Of a stretch of DNA of 64,000 nucleotides, positions 32,893-45,878 are shown piece after piece. The notes beneath the pieces were generated by a model that was given only the letters and a program-made list of their open reading frames with translations, did no database searches and was not told the DNA's origin. Position 1 is the first letter of the stretch. Each line of letters begins with the position of its first letter. Source of the DNA: Liolophura sinensis (lineage: Eukaryota; Mollusca; Polyplacophora; Chitonida; Chitonidae). Both the position numbers and the translations under genes were made by a program. The stretch lies in NCBI RefSeq assembly GCF_032854445.1, contig NW_027017955.1, forward strand, positions 558,001 to 622,000, read 5' to 3'.

Positions 32893-33441
32893 TTAATCAT
32901 AATTAAAGCGTGGAAGGGAGGAAGATACCGGCTCCTCAAGGGTAAGTATGGTGGGGAAGTGGTCGCTTCCGCACAGATCATCATGGACGCTCCAGCTGAA
33001 TTCCGATCTTAGCCCTGCATCAGCCAGAGCTAAATCAAGGATCGAATAAATGCCCTTTGCAGGATGAAGGTAAGTATGTGTGCCATCATTTAAGTCGCAT
33101 AGAGAGTTATTAGATATAAAATCCTCCAATACAGAGCCCTTCTGGTTACGTTTAGAGTCACCCCAGAGAACACTATGGGCATTAAAGTCACCCCAAAGAA
33201 GGCACGGTGTAGGTAATTGATCACATAGATTTTGCAGCTCTTGTTGGTGAAGAGTAGAAGAAGGTGGTATATAAATACAACAGATTGTTAATACTATACC
33301 CAGTATGATACGCACTGCCACCGCCTGCAAATCGGTGTTCAGTGCCATTTTATTGTGTATTACACCCTGCCTAATCAAAAGAGAAGAACCCCCTGATGCC
33401 TTTTCCATTCGTAGACGTGACAACAGCGTGATGACATACAT
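32893..33441 (-). pseudogene. Element A endonuclease C-terminal part (unit 3)
   Basis: It is identical in translation to 16924-17472. Confidence 0.82.
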
Positions 33442-33586
33442 AACCTCGACATTGATAACTAGGATCAGTCAGAGTTTCCTGCAAGTTAAAAGCTATAGGA
33501 CTGAGGTCTTGAGCTAACATCTGGAGCTCTGCGAGGTTATACCTCAATCCTCTACAGTTCCACTGTAAGATCTTTGTAGTAGCCAT
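33371..33586 (-). pseudogene. Element A endonuclease N-terminus (unit 3)
   Basis: It is identical in translation to 17402-17617. Confidence 0.82.
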
Positions 33587-33595
33587 TATTAATAT

Positions 33596-34009
33596 TTATT
33601 TACTCTTTTTCTTTTTTCTGGACTTCTTATACATCGCTGCCCTACGCTCAGCAAAATCCTCCTGTGACAACGTTATCAACATCCTCTGCTTTTTAGCCTT
33701 GTCAACTTTAGAGTCTCGTCGCAATGTGCGATAATACGACCCCACGGATGTTGAGACAGGTACCAAGACCTCATCCTTGCCATTGGTATAGGCAGGCAAG
33801 TCTTCGGGTGCATCCATTTCCGAAAGAGATTCCTCCATATTGGATTCTCCACCAGTCCTAGACATATCAGATTGCTGAGAGCTTCCCTGAGGATCAAGGC
33901 AATGTGCTATATCTCTAGTGTCTAACTGTGACATTGTAGACGGGTCAGGACTGAACGTGCTACCCCATAAGGACGGGCTCTTACCAAGTGCACCTTTGGA
34001 GGGCATCAC
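33596..34009 (-). pseudogene. Element A gag C-terminal fragment (unit 3)
   Basis: It is identical in translation to 17627-18040. Confidence 0.65.
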
Positions 34010-34311
34010 GCCACTGGATTGCGTCTCCTTAATGCAGGATGGCGTTGTATCCGAAATTTCTGACGATCAAGAGGTAAGGAGGAATTCGAGATTTGACTCA
34101 TACCGACAACCCACTCCGGGCTATTTGATGTCTGAGATGCCTCGCAAAGGCTCTGGGGCCCACCTACTACTGGCGATTCGCTTAACTTCCTTACCTTATT
34201 TGTAGCACTCTCCAGCTTCCTCGTTGTCAGCAGCAGAGTTATCCAAAGTCCCTTTATTTTGTTGACTGGAAGGAACAGACTCGGCAGAAACCCCAATTTC
34301 CATATCATCCC

Positions 34312-34683
34312 GCAAAGGTTCTACACAGTCAACTCTATATATGATTTATTTGACAGCATCGCTGGCGATGTTGTCATCAATTATTTGAAGGCCATTGGCC
34401 TTTATCATAAAATATAAATTTTAATTGTCATAAATATCTGTAGATAAACAGTTATATACATATAGATTTATACATGTGCTATAACCCTGGTTTTCGAGTT
34501 TTAACTCTTATTTTTCTTTTATACGATTTTAAACATGTCTGTACTTTTTGTTTTACTTTTGATGTTCATATTATCATATCGAAAACCTTAACCGTCTCGC
34601 GTTTTCACCTTGTTCTCGCCACGATATGGCTGAAATATTGCCGATGTGGCGTTAAGCCATAATCATTCATTCATTCATTCATT
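34312..34683 (+). mobile_element. Nested element B tail (unit 3)
   Basis: It corresponds to 2368-2739, with the same flanking duplication. Confidence 0.9.
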
Positions 34684-34740
34684 CCATATCATCCCCATGT
34701 CCCTGACTATAATTACCATCATCATCTCCTCGACCTTCAC

Positions 34741-35330
34741 CCCCGTGGGGTTTCCGGGGTGATAAGAATAGGGCCTCAGCCCTCTAGGCAAGCTTGTCGT
34801 AAAAGTCGACTAACCTAGAGCTCTCCTGTGTGAGCCCGGTGAATATAATAGGCTCACATCTTCTCGGTTGTGTGAGAGGCAACCGGGGAGCGACCTGTTT
34901 TCCGTGGGTTGCGACCCGTAATCTCCGAGGACGGGATCCTGGTGGCTGAGGGTGGGTTGGTCTTGCGAGATCCTCCGCTTTGGCCCTTACTTGGAGTGAA
35001 ACGGGAGGTCGGATGGGCCCGGTCCGATCAATCGGCTTGGTCATGTCTTGCCTCTACGTGGTTCCAATTGCCTCAATAACAGCATATCGTTTGGCGAACA
35101 AATATTATTTCTGAAATATCGTTTGTAGGACTACGTTTTGAGGCGGTGGCTCATGGGTCAATCGAGTAGATTGAATTTAACCTGTTGGTATAAATCAATC
35201 TGTTCGAGTATACCTCATATGGAATCCTTGGTGCCTTTCCTGCTGGGTATCCCCAGGTTCAGACATCGCCCTTGTTGGCACTCCGTGGTGGGTGGGGAAC
35301 ATATGGGCTGAATTGTATATACATATTGCC
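34741..35330 (+). promoter_or_regulatory. Element B1 5' UTR (unit 3)
   Basis: It corresponds to 2797-3386, with all hairpins unchanged. Confidence 0.75.
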
Positions 35331-36692
35331 ATGTCATCTATAAACCTTAATTCGAATGTTTTAAATCTAAATACCAGGTCTTCCTCTCAGCCGATTTCAA
35401 GCGCTGACAAAAAGAGGAAATTAGAGGTTTTGTCGGATTCGGCTGATAACGGACAGGACAGCTGGCCGGCCTTTATCGTTCTCTCAACAAAGAGTGAACA
35501 AAAGCCGGCCTCCAAAATTCATCCATTTGTACTGAAAAGGGCCCTGCAGGGTTCAGCAGGTACATTAAAAAACGTCAAGAAATTACGATCCGGAGACATT
35601 CTTATTGAATGTTTCCGGAAACAACAGTCCATAAATTTATTAGCTTTAAACAAAATAAATGATATTCCTGTGTATACATCCCCCCATAACTCCCTGAACA
35701 GCTGTCAGGGAATTATACGTGACAGAGATCAGGATATCATTGATCTATCAGAAGAAGAAATCTGCACTGAACTGAAGTCACAAGGTGTTACCAGAGTGAA
35801 ACGCTTCAATATGAAGAAATCTGGTAACATCATTAAACTAAATACATATCTTCTCACCTTCAACAGTAAATCTATTCCGTCATATATTTACATTGGCCCG
35901 TATAGGGTTGGTGTGGACTTATATATACCTAACCCAACACGTTGTTTCAAGTGTCAAAAGTTTGGCCATGGCAAGGGCCAGTGTAAAAATAAACTGATTT
36001 GTTTCCGGTGCGGCAGCGAGGGTCATGATGGTTTCGACTGCAGCAGCACAGCAAAGTGCTGCAATTGTGGTGGAGATCACATGGCCTCCTCTAGGGACTG
36101 CCCACTTTTTGTAAAAGAAAAACAAATAATCACAATAAAGACTAAAAACAATATATCATATCAGGAGGCCCGGAAATTGGTCTCCCCTCCTAACATTTCA
36201 CTGCAGACTTCATTTGCCAATGCGGTCAAGCGAGTAGCATCTGTTGCTACTCAAACATCAATGACTTGGCCCATTGGAAACCAGAAACCATGTCTTATTT
36301 CTGTTGAACCTACTGTTCGACCTGCTTTTAATACGTCCTCAACCCAGACTGCCTCAATACAACAGATCAAACCAGCCAATAACACTGACCAACCCGATAT
36401 TCCTAAACCTAGTCAACCTAAAAACAAAAATGTGTCCGAAAATAAACCTCAAAATAAAAACAATAAACCTAGTAAACCCAGTGGCCCAACAGAGCGTCCC
36501 TCTAAGGCCACTGGGGACCCTGTCCAAACTTATAATAAATTTGGACCGTTGGAGGACGTTGGTTTTTCAACATCAGATTCGGATGTGATGGATACATCAC
36601 CCGCACCAGGGAGATCTAACAGCCGATCTCCCAGGATGGGTCGTCCACGGTCCAAACATAAAGAAAAATCTCCTATACGTCTCCCTCCGTAA
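35331..36692 (+). CDS. Element B1 gag (unit 3)
   Basis: It is identical in translation to the gag at 3387-4748. Confidence 0.88.
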   Translation: MSSINLNSNVLNLNTRSSSQPISSADKKRKLEVLSDSADNGQDSWPAFIVLSTKSEQKPASKIHPFVLKRALQGSAGTLKNVKKLRSGDILIECFRKQQSINLLALNKINDIPVYTSPHNSLNSCQGIIRDRDQDIIDLSEEEICTELKSQGVTRVKRFNMKKSGNIIKLNTYLLTFNSKSIPSYIYIGPYRVGVDLYIPNPTRCFKCQKFGHGKGQCKNKLICFRCGSEGHDGFDCSSTAKCCNCGGDHMASSRDCPLFVKEKQIITIKTKNNISYQEARKLVSPPNISLQTSFANAVKRVASVATQTSMTWPIGNQKPCLISVEPTVRPAFNTSSTQTASIQQIKPANNTDQPDIPKPSQPKNKNVSENKPQNKNNKPSKPSGPTERPSKATGDPVQTYNKFGPLEDVGFSTSDSDVMDTSPAPGRSNSRSPRMGRPRSKHKEKSPIRLPP

Positions 36693-37072
36693 TGGCGATA
36701 TACGACAAAATTATACAGTGGAATTGTCGAGGCCTTAAGGTCAATTTTATTGAAATAACACAGCTTGTTCAATCATTAAATCCTATAGCCCTGTGTCTTC
36801 AGGAAACTCATTTGAAAACATCTGACAAAGATAAAATAACTCTTAAAAATTACTCATTATACAGTACGTACTCTAATGAAGAAGATCGAGCTGCAGGCGG
36901 CACCTCTATCTTCGTCAATAACAATGTTATTCACAGCCCTGTTGCTCTGGATACAGAGCTTCAGGCTGTGGCCGTTCGTGTTTCATTATGTGAAACAATC
37001 ACATTATGTTCAGTGTATATTCCCCCGAACATTTCTTTGTCAGCTTTGCAGTTACATAATTTAAAAGAATGA
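36692..37072 (+). pseudogene. Element B1 endonuclease fragment (unit 3)
   Basis: It is identical in translation to 4748-5128. Confidence 0.85.
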
Positions 37073-37323
37073 ATGAATGAATGATTATGGCTTAACGCCA
37101 CATCGGCAATATTTCAGCCATACCGTGGCGAGAACAAGGTGAAAGCAAGAGACGGTTAGGGTTTTCGATATGACAATATGAACACCAAAAGTAAAACAAA
37201 AAGTACAGACGTGATTAAAATCGAATAAAAGAAAAATAAGATTTAAAACTCGAAAACCAGGGTTAGAGTACATGTATAAATATATATAACTGTTTATCTA
37301 TAGATATCCATGACAATTAAAAT

Positions 37324-38976
37324 TTATATTTTATGATATAGGCCAATGGCCTTCAAACAATTTATGACAACATCGCCAGCGATGCTGTCAAACAAATCAT
37401 ATATAGAGTGGACTGTGTAGAATCTCTGCCGAACATGGGCAAAGTCTACACAGTCAACCAGAATATGTTTGATGCCATATTGAGCATCACATCCAACACA
37501 CTCGGGAGCACTGCTCCCATCCAAGATGAAATTGTGTGTCAGATGAGAATGTCCAATACGGCATCTGGTTAAAACGACTTGGTCTCTACGAGACATATCA
37601 AATGTATATGAATTATAGCCAATGACCGGATGAATGGCATGCAGTTTATTATGGACCTGCAAGTTCCATTCACCCTGCCAAAGGCCACGAATATATTTAA
37701 GAATATTGGACTTCATGTCAGTATAAGGGATTTTTATCTTAGATATGGGTTTATTTAGGGCAGCTTTCGCCTCCCTGTCTGCGACTGTGTTTCCATGGAT
37801 ACCAATATGACTTGGTATCCAGCAGAATATAATATCTTTACCTCTTCTAATTAATTTCCTATGTATAGCTAAAATTTGAAGGATCAAGGGATTTTTAAAT
37901 TTATTATTCTGTATTGTCAATAGGCAAGACAACGAGTCAGTGCATATCATTGCCCTCTGGGCACACCCAGAAGAAACATATGATAAGGCCAGGAGTATAC
38001 CTCTGGCCTCGGCAGAGAATATTGAAGAAGAGGATGGAAGACGAAAGGAAGAGACTCGCTGCTCCATGACAGCCGCAGTCGCAACCCTGTCCCCATCCTT
38101 CAACCCGTCAGTATATATAAATTTATAATCCATATAATTAGCTTTAATTTCAGCAAAACCTTGCTGAATTATAAGAGAATTTATATTCGATTTATTATAT
38201 TTACGTAGATCAAATATTAGTTTAGGTTGTGGGAGAAGCCATGGAGGAGACTCCGGAAAAGACACCGGAGCTATATCCTCCAGCTTGATGTTAGCTCCCA
38301 CAATATGGTCCCGTATACGAAGACCGAACGAAGGGATCTTGTTAGGACATTTAGTATATTTGTCTACATACAATGGATTGAAAACACAGTCGTAGGCAGG
38401 GTTTGTTGGATGTGGTTTAAGCTTTGTAGCATATTGAAGGCTAAGTTTTATACGTCGGTTATATAAAGAAGGCTCATTTGCCTCCACGTATAAACGTTCT
38501 ACTGGTGAGGTTCTAAAAGCACCAAGGCTGAGCCTCAAACCTTGGTGATGAACAGGATCCAACATTTTAATGTACGAATTCCTAGCGGAACCGTAAATGA
38601 TGGATCCATAGTCCAATTTAGACCTCACCAGAGAACGATATAAATTAAGTAAAACTGATCGGTCAGCACCCCAATCGGTGCTAGACACGACCTTAATTAT
38701 ATCGAGAGCCTTTGTACATTTAGCTTTAAGCATTTTTATATGAGGTGTAATTGATATTCGATTTTTTGTCAAAAATAAAACCCCTAAAAATTTATTTTCT
38801 CCAACAATTTTCACTGGTTTACCAAAAAAATTAAGTTCAGGGTCTAGAGGGAATTTCCGTTGATTACAAAAATGCATACCGACGGTTTTAGATGCGGAAA
38901 ATCTAAAACTATTGGCAACTGCCCATTTCTCGATCTTATTGAGACAAAGCTGCAGCTGCCGCTCGATGTTATTCAT
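37324..38976 (-). pseudogene. Element B RT thumb and RNase H (unit 3)
   Basis: One residue differs from 5380-7032: A to T six residues after the catalytic D347. Confidence 0.85.
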
Positions 38977-39138
38977 ATTTTAAGCACGGTAGCATATCAG
39001 GAAATCATCTACATATAAAAAAAACCTCTGTGCCAGATGTCAATGTTATAGCCAAACTAAACTATCAGGCAAAAGAAAGGTGTCACCGTATTTTTTTTCA
39101 TAAAAAAAAAGTAAAAGCGCGGTTCCGGGTTTGATTCT

Positions 39139-39621
39139 AAGCAGGACTTAGTGTATGAATGCATAGTTTCCTCTACCAGAACGCATCGTCACCAACGCAG
39201 CAACTGGAATTGTGAAATTGCGACCACATGCAAAACGTCCTTTTGAGGCATGGCTCGTGATGCACGTGCGGTAATGTTGCATAAATACTCTTGCTCGAAA
39301 GAGAAGACATTCAGTGACCGAAAAAACACCAACAGTATGCCAAGACTTACGCAAGCGCAACGAGACCAGGCCATCGGTATGTCCACCATGGCAGTCTCGC
39401 AACGTCACATTGCAAGAACGTTCAACTGCAGCCAAACCACCATCAGGAGGTTGTTGATACGCTATCAGCAGACAGGCCAGACCCAAGACAGACCAAGATC
39501 GGGAAGACCGAGGCTGAAGATCGCTACATCCGGCAGATCCACCTCCGAAACGTCAACAGCGGCGACGGCACTAGGCCATGTCATCAGCCCCAGAACAACA
39601 CTGTGTCGTCTTCGTTCAACT
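39139..39621 (+). mobile_element. Tc1/mariner-type fragment (unit 3)
   Basis: The transposase reading starts at 39337 and is identical in translation to copy 1. Confidence 0.82.
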
Positions 39622-40228
39622 CCCCCGTGGGGTTTCCGGGGTGATAAAAATAGGACGTCAGTCCTCTAGGCAAGCTTGTCGTAAAAGTCGACTAACCTAG
39701 AGCTCTCCTGTGTGAGCCCGGTGAATATAATAGGCTCACATCTTCCCGGTTGTGTGAGAGGCAACTGGGGAGCGACCTGTTTGCCTTGGGTTGCGACCCG
39801 TGATCAACGAGGACGGGATCCTGGTGGCTGAGGGCGTGTTGGTCTTGCGAGATCCTCACGCCCAACACGTCACTTTGGGCCTTACTTGGGGAGAGACGGG
39901 AGGTCGGATGGGCCCGATCCGATCAATCGGCTTGGTCACGCCTTTCCTCTGCGTGGCCCCAAAATTTCTCCATAACACCACTCAGTAAAGAATAAATGTT
40001 ATTTCTGAAATTTTGTTTGCGGTACTACGTTTTCAGGCGGTGGCTCATGGACCAATCGAGTAGTATGTGTCTGATGTGTGACCTTATTAGCCTAATGGGG
40101 TTTGCTTATGGACGTGGAGTCCTTGGTGCGTTTCCTGGTGGGTAACCCCAGGTTCAGGCATCGCCCTTGTTGGCACTCCGTGGGTGGGGTGGGGAACACG
40201 TGGGGTGAATTCGTATTATATATTGATT
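39622..40228 (+). promoter_or_regulatory. Element B2 5' UTR (unit 3)
   Basis: It corresponds to 7678-8284. Confidence 0.75.
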
Positions 40229-40417
40229 ATGTCTATCCTAACCCTTCCAAACCAAATGTATCTAACAAATAAAATAACCAGGTCTTCCTCTCATCCGACT
40301 TCGTCGAATGCTGACAAAAAGAGGGAGTTAGAGGTTTTGTCAGGCTGCCTTGATAATGCGCAGGATACATGGCCGCCTTTCATCGTTCTCTCAACAAGGA
40401 GTGAACAGAATGAATGA
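40229..40417 (+). pseudogene. Element B2 gag fragment (unit 3)
   Basis: It is identical in translation to 8285-8473. Confidence 0.82.
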
Positions 40418-40616
40418 ATGATTATGGCTTAACGCCACATCGGCAATATTTCAGCCATATCGTGGCGAGAACAAGGTCAAAAAGTGAGATGGTTAAGGTT
40501 TTCGATATAATAATATGAACACCAAAAGTAAAACAAAAAGTACAGACATGTTTAAAATAGTATGAAAGAAAAATAAGAGTTAAAACTCGAAAACCAGGGG
40601 TTGTGCCCAGAGGGCA

Positions 40617-41252
40617 ATGATATGCACTGACTCGTTGTCTTGCTTATTGGCAATACAGAACAATAAATTTAAAAATCCCTTGATCCTTCAAATTTTAGCT
40701 ATACAGGAATTAATTAGGAAGCTAATTAGAAGAGGTAAAGATATTATATTCTGCTGGATACCAAGTCATATTGGTATCCATGGAAACACAGTCGCAGACA
40801 GGGAGGCGAAAGCTGCCCTAAATAAACCCATATCTAAGATAAAAATCCCTTATACTGACATGAAGTCCAATATTCTTAAATATATTCGTGGCCTTTGGCA
40901 GGGTGAATGGAACTTGCAGGTCCATAATAAACTGCATGTTATTCATCCGGTCATTGGCTATAATTCATATACACTTGATATGTCTCGTAGAGACCAAGTC
41001 GTTTTAACCAGATGCCATATTGGGCATTCTCGTCTAACGCACAATTTCATACTAGATGGGAGCAGTGCTCCCGAGTGTGTTGGATGTGATGCTCAATATG
41101 GCATCAAACATATCTTGGTTGACTGTGTCGACTTTGCCCATGTTGGGCAAAGATTCTACACAGTCAACTCTATATATGATTTATTTGACAGCATCGCTGG
41201 CGATGTTGTCATAAATTATTTGAAGGCCCTTGGCCTATATCATAAAATATAA
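40617..41252 (+). pseudogene. Element B2 RNase H fragment (unit 3)
   Basis: It is identical in translation to 8673-9308. Confidence 0.85.
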
Positions 41253-42456
41253 AATTTAATTGTCACAAATATCTATAGATAAACAGTTATATACATATAG
41301 ATTGATTTACACATATACTATAACCCTGGTTTTCGAGTTTTAACTCTTATTTTTCTTTTATACGATTTTTAACAGGTCTACTTTTTGTTTTACTTTTGAT
41401 GTTTATATTATCATATCGAAAACCTTAACCGTCTCGCGTTTTCACCTTGTTCTCGCCACGATATGGCTGAAATATTGCCAATGTGGGGTTACGCCATATT
41501 CATTCTAGGTCAGTCGCCTTTCACGACAAGATTATCTGCAGAGTCTATCGGAGCTGGGGCTTAACATATTTCCACTACACACTGCAAGTAGCTTGGGCCG
41601 TGGAAGGCCTAGTCGTGGAAGCAAATGAAAACTGCGGGCCTGTATTCCAACAAATCCGACCAGGGTGTGGGGACCACCAGGTCCTGAGGAAGGATCTACT
41701 TTCCCTATCCCCCTGCGTGCGGTCCAAATAAATGCATTTATTGCGTCAGGTAGAAACCTCAATCCACCAAATCCAGGTCTAACCTGACGCGTTTGACCAT
41801 AGCAATGGAGATGAACCACGCGAGGTGCATACGGCACGCTCTTTCGTGACCCACCACTTCTGCTAGGTCACGTGACCACAAGTTACTGCCCCTCCCCCCG
41901 TGGGATCTCCGGGGTCATAAGAGTAGGACCCCAGTTCTCTAGGCAAGACTGTCGTACGAGGCGACTAGCTTAGAGTGTGGTTCTGGTGAATAGAATAATT
42001 TCACAGCCTCCCTGGGCTTGTCGTACAAAGTGAATAAAAGGGTCAACCTGTTTGCCGTGGGTTGCGACCCGTGATAGGGGAGGACGGGATTCTGGTGCCT
42101 GAGGGCGGGTTGGCCTTGCGAGATCCTCACGTATAACAGTCTACTTCGGTCCTTACTTCTGCAAAGACGGCCGGTCGGAGGGCCCGTTCCGAGGTCACGC
42201 CAGTCCGGATGTCCGGGCATCAACCTTCATATATCTCGATTTCGTATAAATTGACTACTTTCCGTGTTGGACGTTTTTAGTGAGATGTTGGGATGTCTGG
42301 ACGGTGGTTGCGGGGTCAATCGACTTGGCCGTTTATAGTTTATTAGCCTGGCGGAGTATGAGCGAAGAATCCACCTTACCGAGGATGGCGTAGAACTCTC
42401 TGCTGCTTACCCGCAGGAGGCGTTCCATCGTATATGTAATGGCACTCCGTTGCTGG

Positions 42457-44282
42457 TTAAGGTGCTTAAGGTTTTCGAAATGATGGCGAGAACATGAAAA
42501 ATAAAACAAAAAGTACAGACATGTTTAAAATCAGATAAGAAAAAACCAAACAAGTTAAAACTCCAAAACCAGTATATTTAAAAAGTACTATATCTGGAAA
42601 GCTATATGTATGTACCATTTTATCCATAAATATTAACACATAAACAAATTTATATTTTATGATATAGGCCAATGGTCTTCAAATATTTTATGACAACATC
42701 GCCAGCGATCATATATAGAGTTGACTGTATAGAATCTTTGCCGAACATGAGCAAAGTCAACCAGGGTATGTTTGATGCCGTATTCTGCATCACATCCAAT
42801 ATACTCGGGAGCACTGCTCCCATCTAGGATGAAATTGTGTGTCAGATGAGAATGCCCAATACGACACCTCGTTAAAACTACTTGGTCTCTGCGAGACATT
42901 TGACGGTCTGCCAGTAACCTGCGGATGGTCGTGGGTTTCCCCCGTGCTGTGAGCGGTTTCCACCCACCATAATGCTGGCCGCCGTCGTACAAGTGAAATA
43001 TTCTTGAGTACGGCGTAAAACAACAATCAAATCAAAAAAAAAAAAAACAGACATTTTACAATTATAGGCATTGTAGCCAATGACAGGGTGAATAGCATGC
43101 AGTTTATTGTGGATCTGCAAGACCCACCCGCCCTGCCAAAGGCGACAAATACATTTAAGAATATTAGACTTTGTCAGTATACGGTGTTTTAACCAGAGAT
43201 ACAGGTTTATACTGGGCAGCTTTCGCTTCCCTGTCCACGACTGTGTTTCTATGGATACCAGTGCGACTTGGTATCCAACAGAATATAATATCTTTACCTT
43301 TTTTAAATTAGTTTTCTATGTTTGCCTATTATCTTAAGTATCAATGGATTTTTAAATCATTATTCTGAATTGCCAAAAGGCAGGACTGGGAGTCGCTGCA
43401 TATCACTGCCCTCTGGGCATGCCCCGAGGAAACATATGATAAGGCCAGGAGTATAGCCCTGGCCTGTGCAGAAAAGGTAGAAAATGAAGGTGGCAGACGA
43501 AGAGAAGTGACCCGCTGATCTAAGACAGCCGCAACCGCAACCCTGTCCCCATCCTTTGACCCGTCAGTATATATATATATATATATTTATAGTCTATATA
43601 ATCAGCCTTCATGTTAGCAAAACTTTGCTCAATAATAAGAGGATTTGTACTTGATTTATTATATTTACGTAGATCAAATATTAGTTCAGGGTGTGGAAGA
43701 AGCCAGGGAGGAGACTCCGGAAAAGACACTGGAGCTATATCCTCTTGCTCCATGTTAGCTCTCACAATATGGTCCCGTATACGCAGATCAAACGGAGGGA
43801 TCTTGTCAGGACATTTATTAAATTTATCTACATATGATGGATTAAAAACACAGCTTAAAGCTCATCCAACAAACCCTGCCTACGAGTTAGTAGCATATTG
43901 AAGGCTAAGTTTTATACGTCGGTTATATAAAGAAGGCTCATTTTCCTCCACTTATAAACTCTCCACACGGGGATGTTCTAAAAGCACCAAGGCTGAACCT
44001 CAAACCTTGGTGATGAACAGGATCCAACATTTTAATATACGACTTCCTAGCGGAACCGTAAAAGATGGATCCATAGTCCAATTTAGACCTCACCAGAGAG
44101 CGATATAAGTTAGGTAAAACTGATCGGTCAGCACCCCAATCGATGCTTGACACGACCATAATTATATCGAGAGCCTTTGTACATTTAGCTTGAAACATTT
44201 TCATATGAGGTATAAAAGATAGCTTGCTATCAAATATTAGACGTAAAAATCTTCTTTGTCCAACAATTTTAACCTGTTTTAC
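42457..44282 (-). pseudogene. Degenerate element B 3' half (unit 3)
   Basis: It corresponds to 10513-12338. Confidence 0.8.
42902..43047 (+). mobile_element. SINE (unit 3)
   Basis: It corresponds to 10958-11103, with the same flanking duplication. Confidence 0.8.
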
Positions 44283-44547
44283 GTGGTCATTGTGGAGATT
44301 CTGTATTATCCGTATTGTGAAGCTTTGGGACTAGGCATGTTCACACTATGGGAACAGCTACAGTATATAGCACATAGAACCCGAGCAATAGCCAGTACAT
44401 ATACACCGAAGCGTGAGTCCGGGGGTCAGTATAACCCGGTCAAACCAGTTTCTCGGCGACAAGTCCGCCTGCATGCGCACGGACTTTTAGTGTTCAACCA
44501 CTGTGCCAGGTGCCTCTAAACAACACTTCTGTCACTCTTCTGAAATA

Positions 44548-45360
44548 ATGGATCAGTTACAGATTATCATGGACAGGCTTGGTAAGTTAGATTCTATGGT
44601 GACAAGTGAAACACTGGAAAAAAAACTACAAAACACTGAAGCAAAAATAGTTACAAAGTTGACAAACCTAATTGAGCAGCAGGAAGCCAGAATCTTTACT
44701 TTAGAAAAAGAAAATGATACCCTTCGGGCAGACATGCATGAATTAAGATTACAACACGAACAAGATCAAGAAGAACTGGCCAGGGTAAACAGAGATATGC
44801 GAAACTTAGAAGACAGGCAGAACGATTTGGAACAATACTCCCCTAAACAAAGTATACGGATTTACGGTGTAGATGGGGATACAGCCACAGAAACAACTGA
44901 CGAATGTTCCGAGAAAGTCGTTGACATCTTAACATCCAAACTAAAGCTGTCACTGACGTCTAGCGACATAAGTATAGCGCAGAGATTGAGACCGAAAAGA
45001 CCTGACTTAAACACAGAACCAAGGGGTGTAATAGTAAAGTTCATATCACGACGACTTAAAGTTGAAGCGATAAAAAACAGAAGAGCCTTGAAAGGAGCAA
45101 ACATTGTGATTAAGGAAGACCTAACGCAGAAAAAGCAGGCTATTTTAAAAGCAGCATCTGCACACCCCATGATTCAATCCGCCTGGTCAAGAGATGGCAA
45201 AATCTTCACCAAAGACTTCAACGAGGACGTAAGACAAGTGAAATCTACTGACTGCATAGACACTCTCATCAGTCTATCATCCCATACACCCAGAGTTCAA
45301 AGACCACGTGACCAAAGAAGTGGGAGGCCAATAACCAACTCACCAGCCCCTATCAGCTAG
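44548..45360 (+). CDS. L1-type ORF1 protein (unit 3)
   Basis: It is identical in translation to 12604-13416. Confidence 0.78.
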   Translation: MDQLQIIMDRLGKLDSMVTSETLEKKLQNTEAKIVTKLTNLIEQQEARIFTLEKENDTLRADMHELRLQHEQDQEELARVNRDMRNLEDRQNDLEQYSPKQSIRIYGVDGDTATETTDECSEKVVDILTSKLKLSLTSSDISIAQRLRPKRPDLNTEPRGVIVKFISRRLKVEAIKNRRALKGANIVIKEDLTQKKQAILKAASAHPMIQSAWSRDGKIFTKDFNEDVRQVKSTDCIDTLISLSSHTPRVQRPRDQRSGRPITNSPAPIS

Positions 45361-45878
45361 ATAACGATGGCTGCAATGTGAAGGATATATGCTATCTGAT
45401 AACTCAGTTTGCTCTCGTAAAGAAAAAATCATCTTAGAATTAATAGAGCATTTTAAGTTAACGAAGTACACAGCTTTAATGTGTCGAAAAAGAAATAGTA
45501 TGCTCTTCTGCACAATAATATCAGAGATAAATATGATGGGTGCGATCGGCCATAAGATCTGTCAAAACCTATCAGCTTTCCCAATATGTATTTTATTCGC
45601 CAGAATCCACCTTGCCTTTTATATTCCATTCTTGTGTATGATCTTCTATACTCATAAGCTATACCCAAATCACAACAGATCACTATATTTAGGAATTATT
45701 CCATGTCAGCTACAATATGTGAGTGAGTGAGTGAAAGTTTTAACGTCGCTTTCAACAACATTTCAGTTTTATCGCGACAATAAAACGTCAAGTAGTCGAT
45801 CTACTACGGATAATTCATTTACTATTCGGTCAAAAAAGGACACCAGAAGTCGCATAACAAACAGACGGTAGTTTAAAA

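Larger units (their letters stand above)
29744..34740 (-). mobile_element. Element A, complete copy in the array (units 2/3)
   Basis: It carries the same breaks and nested insertion as 13775-18771. The (GTGA)n tail starts at 29744 on the plus strand. Confidence 0.88.
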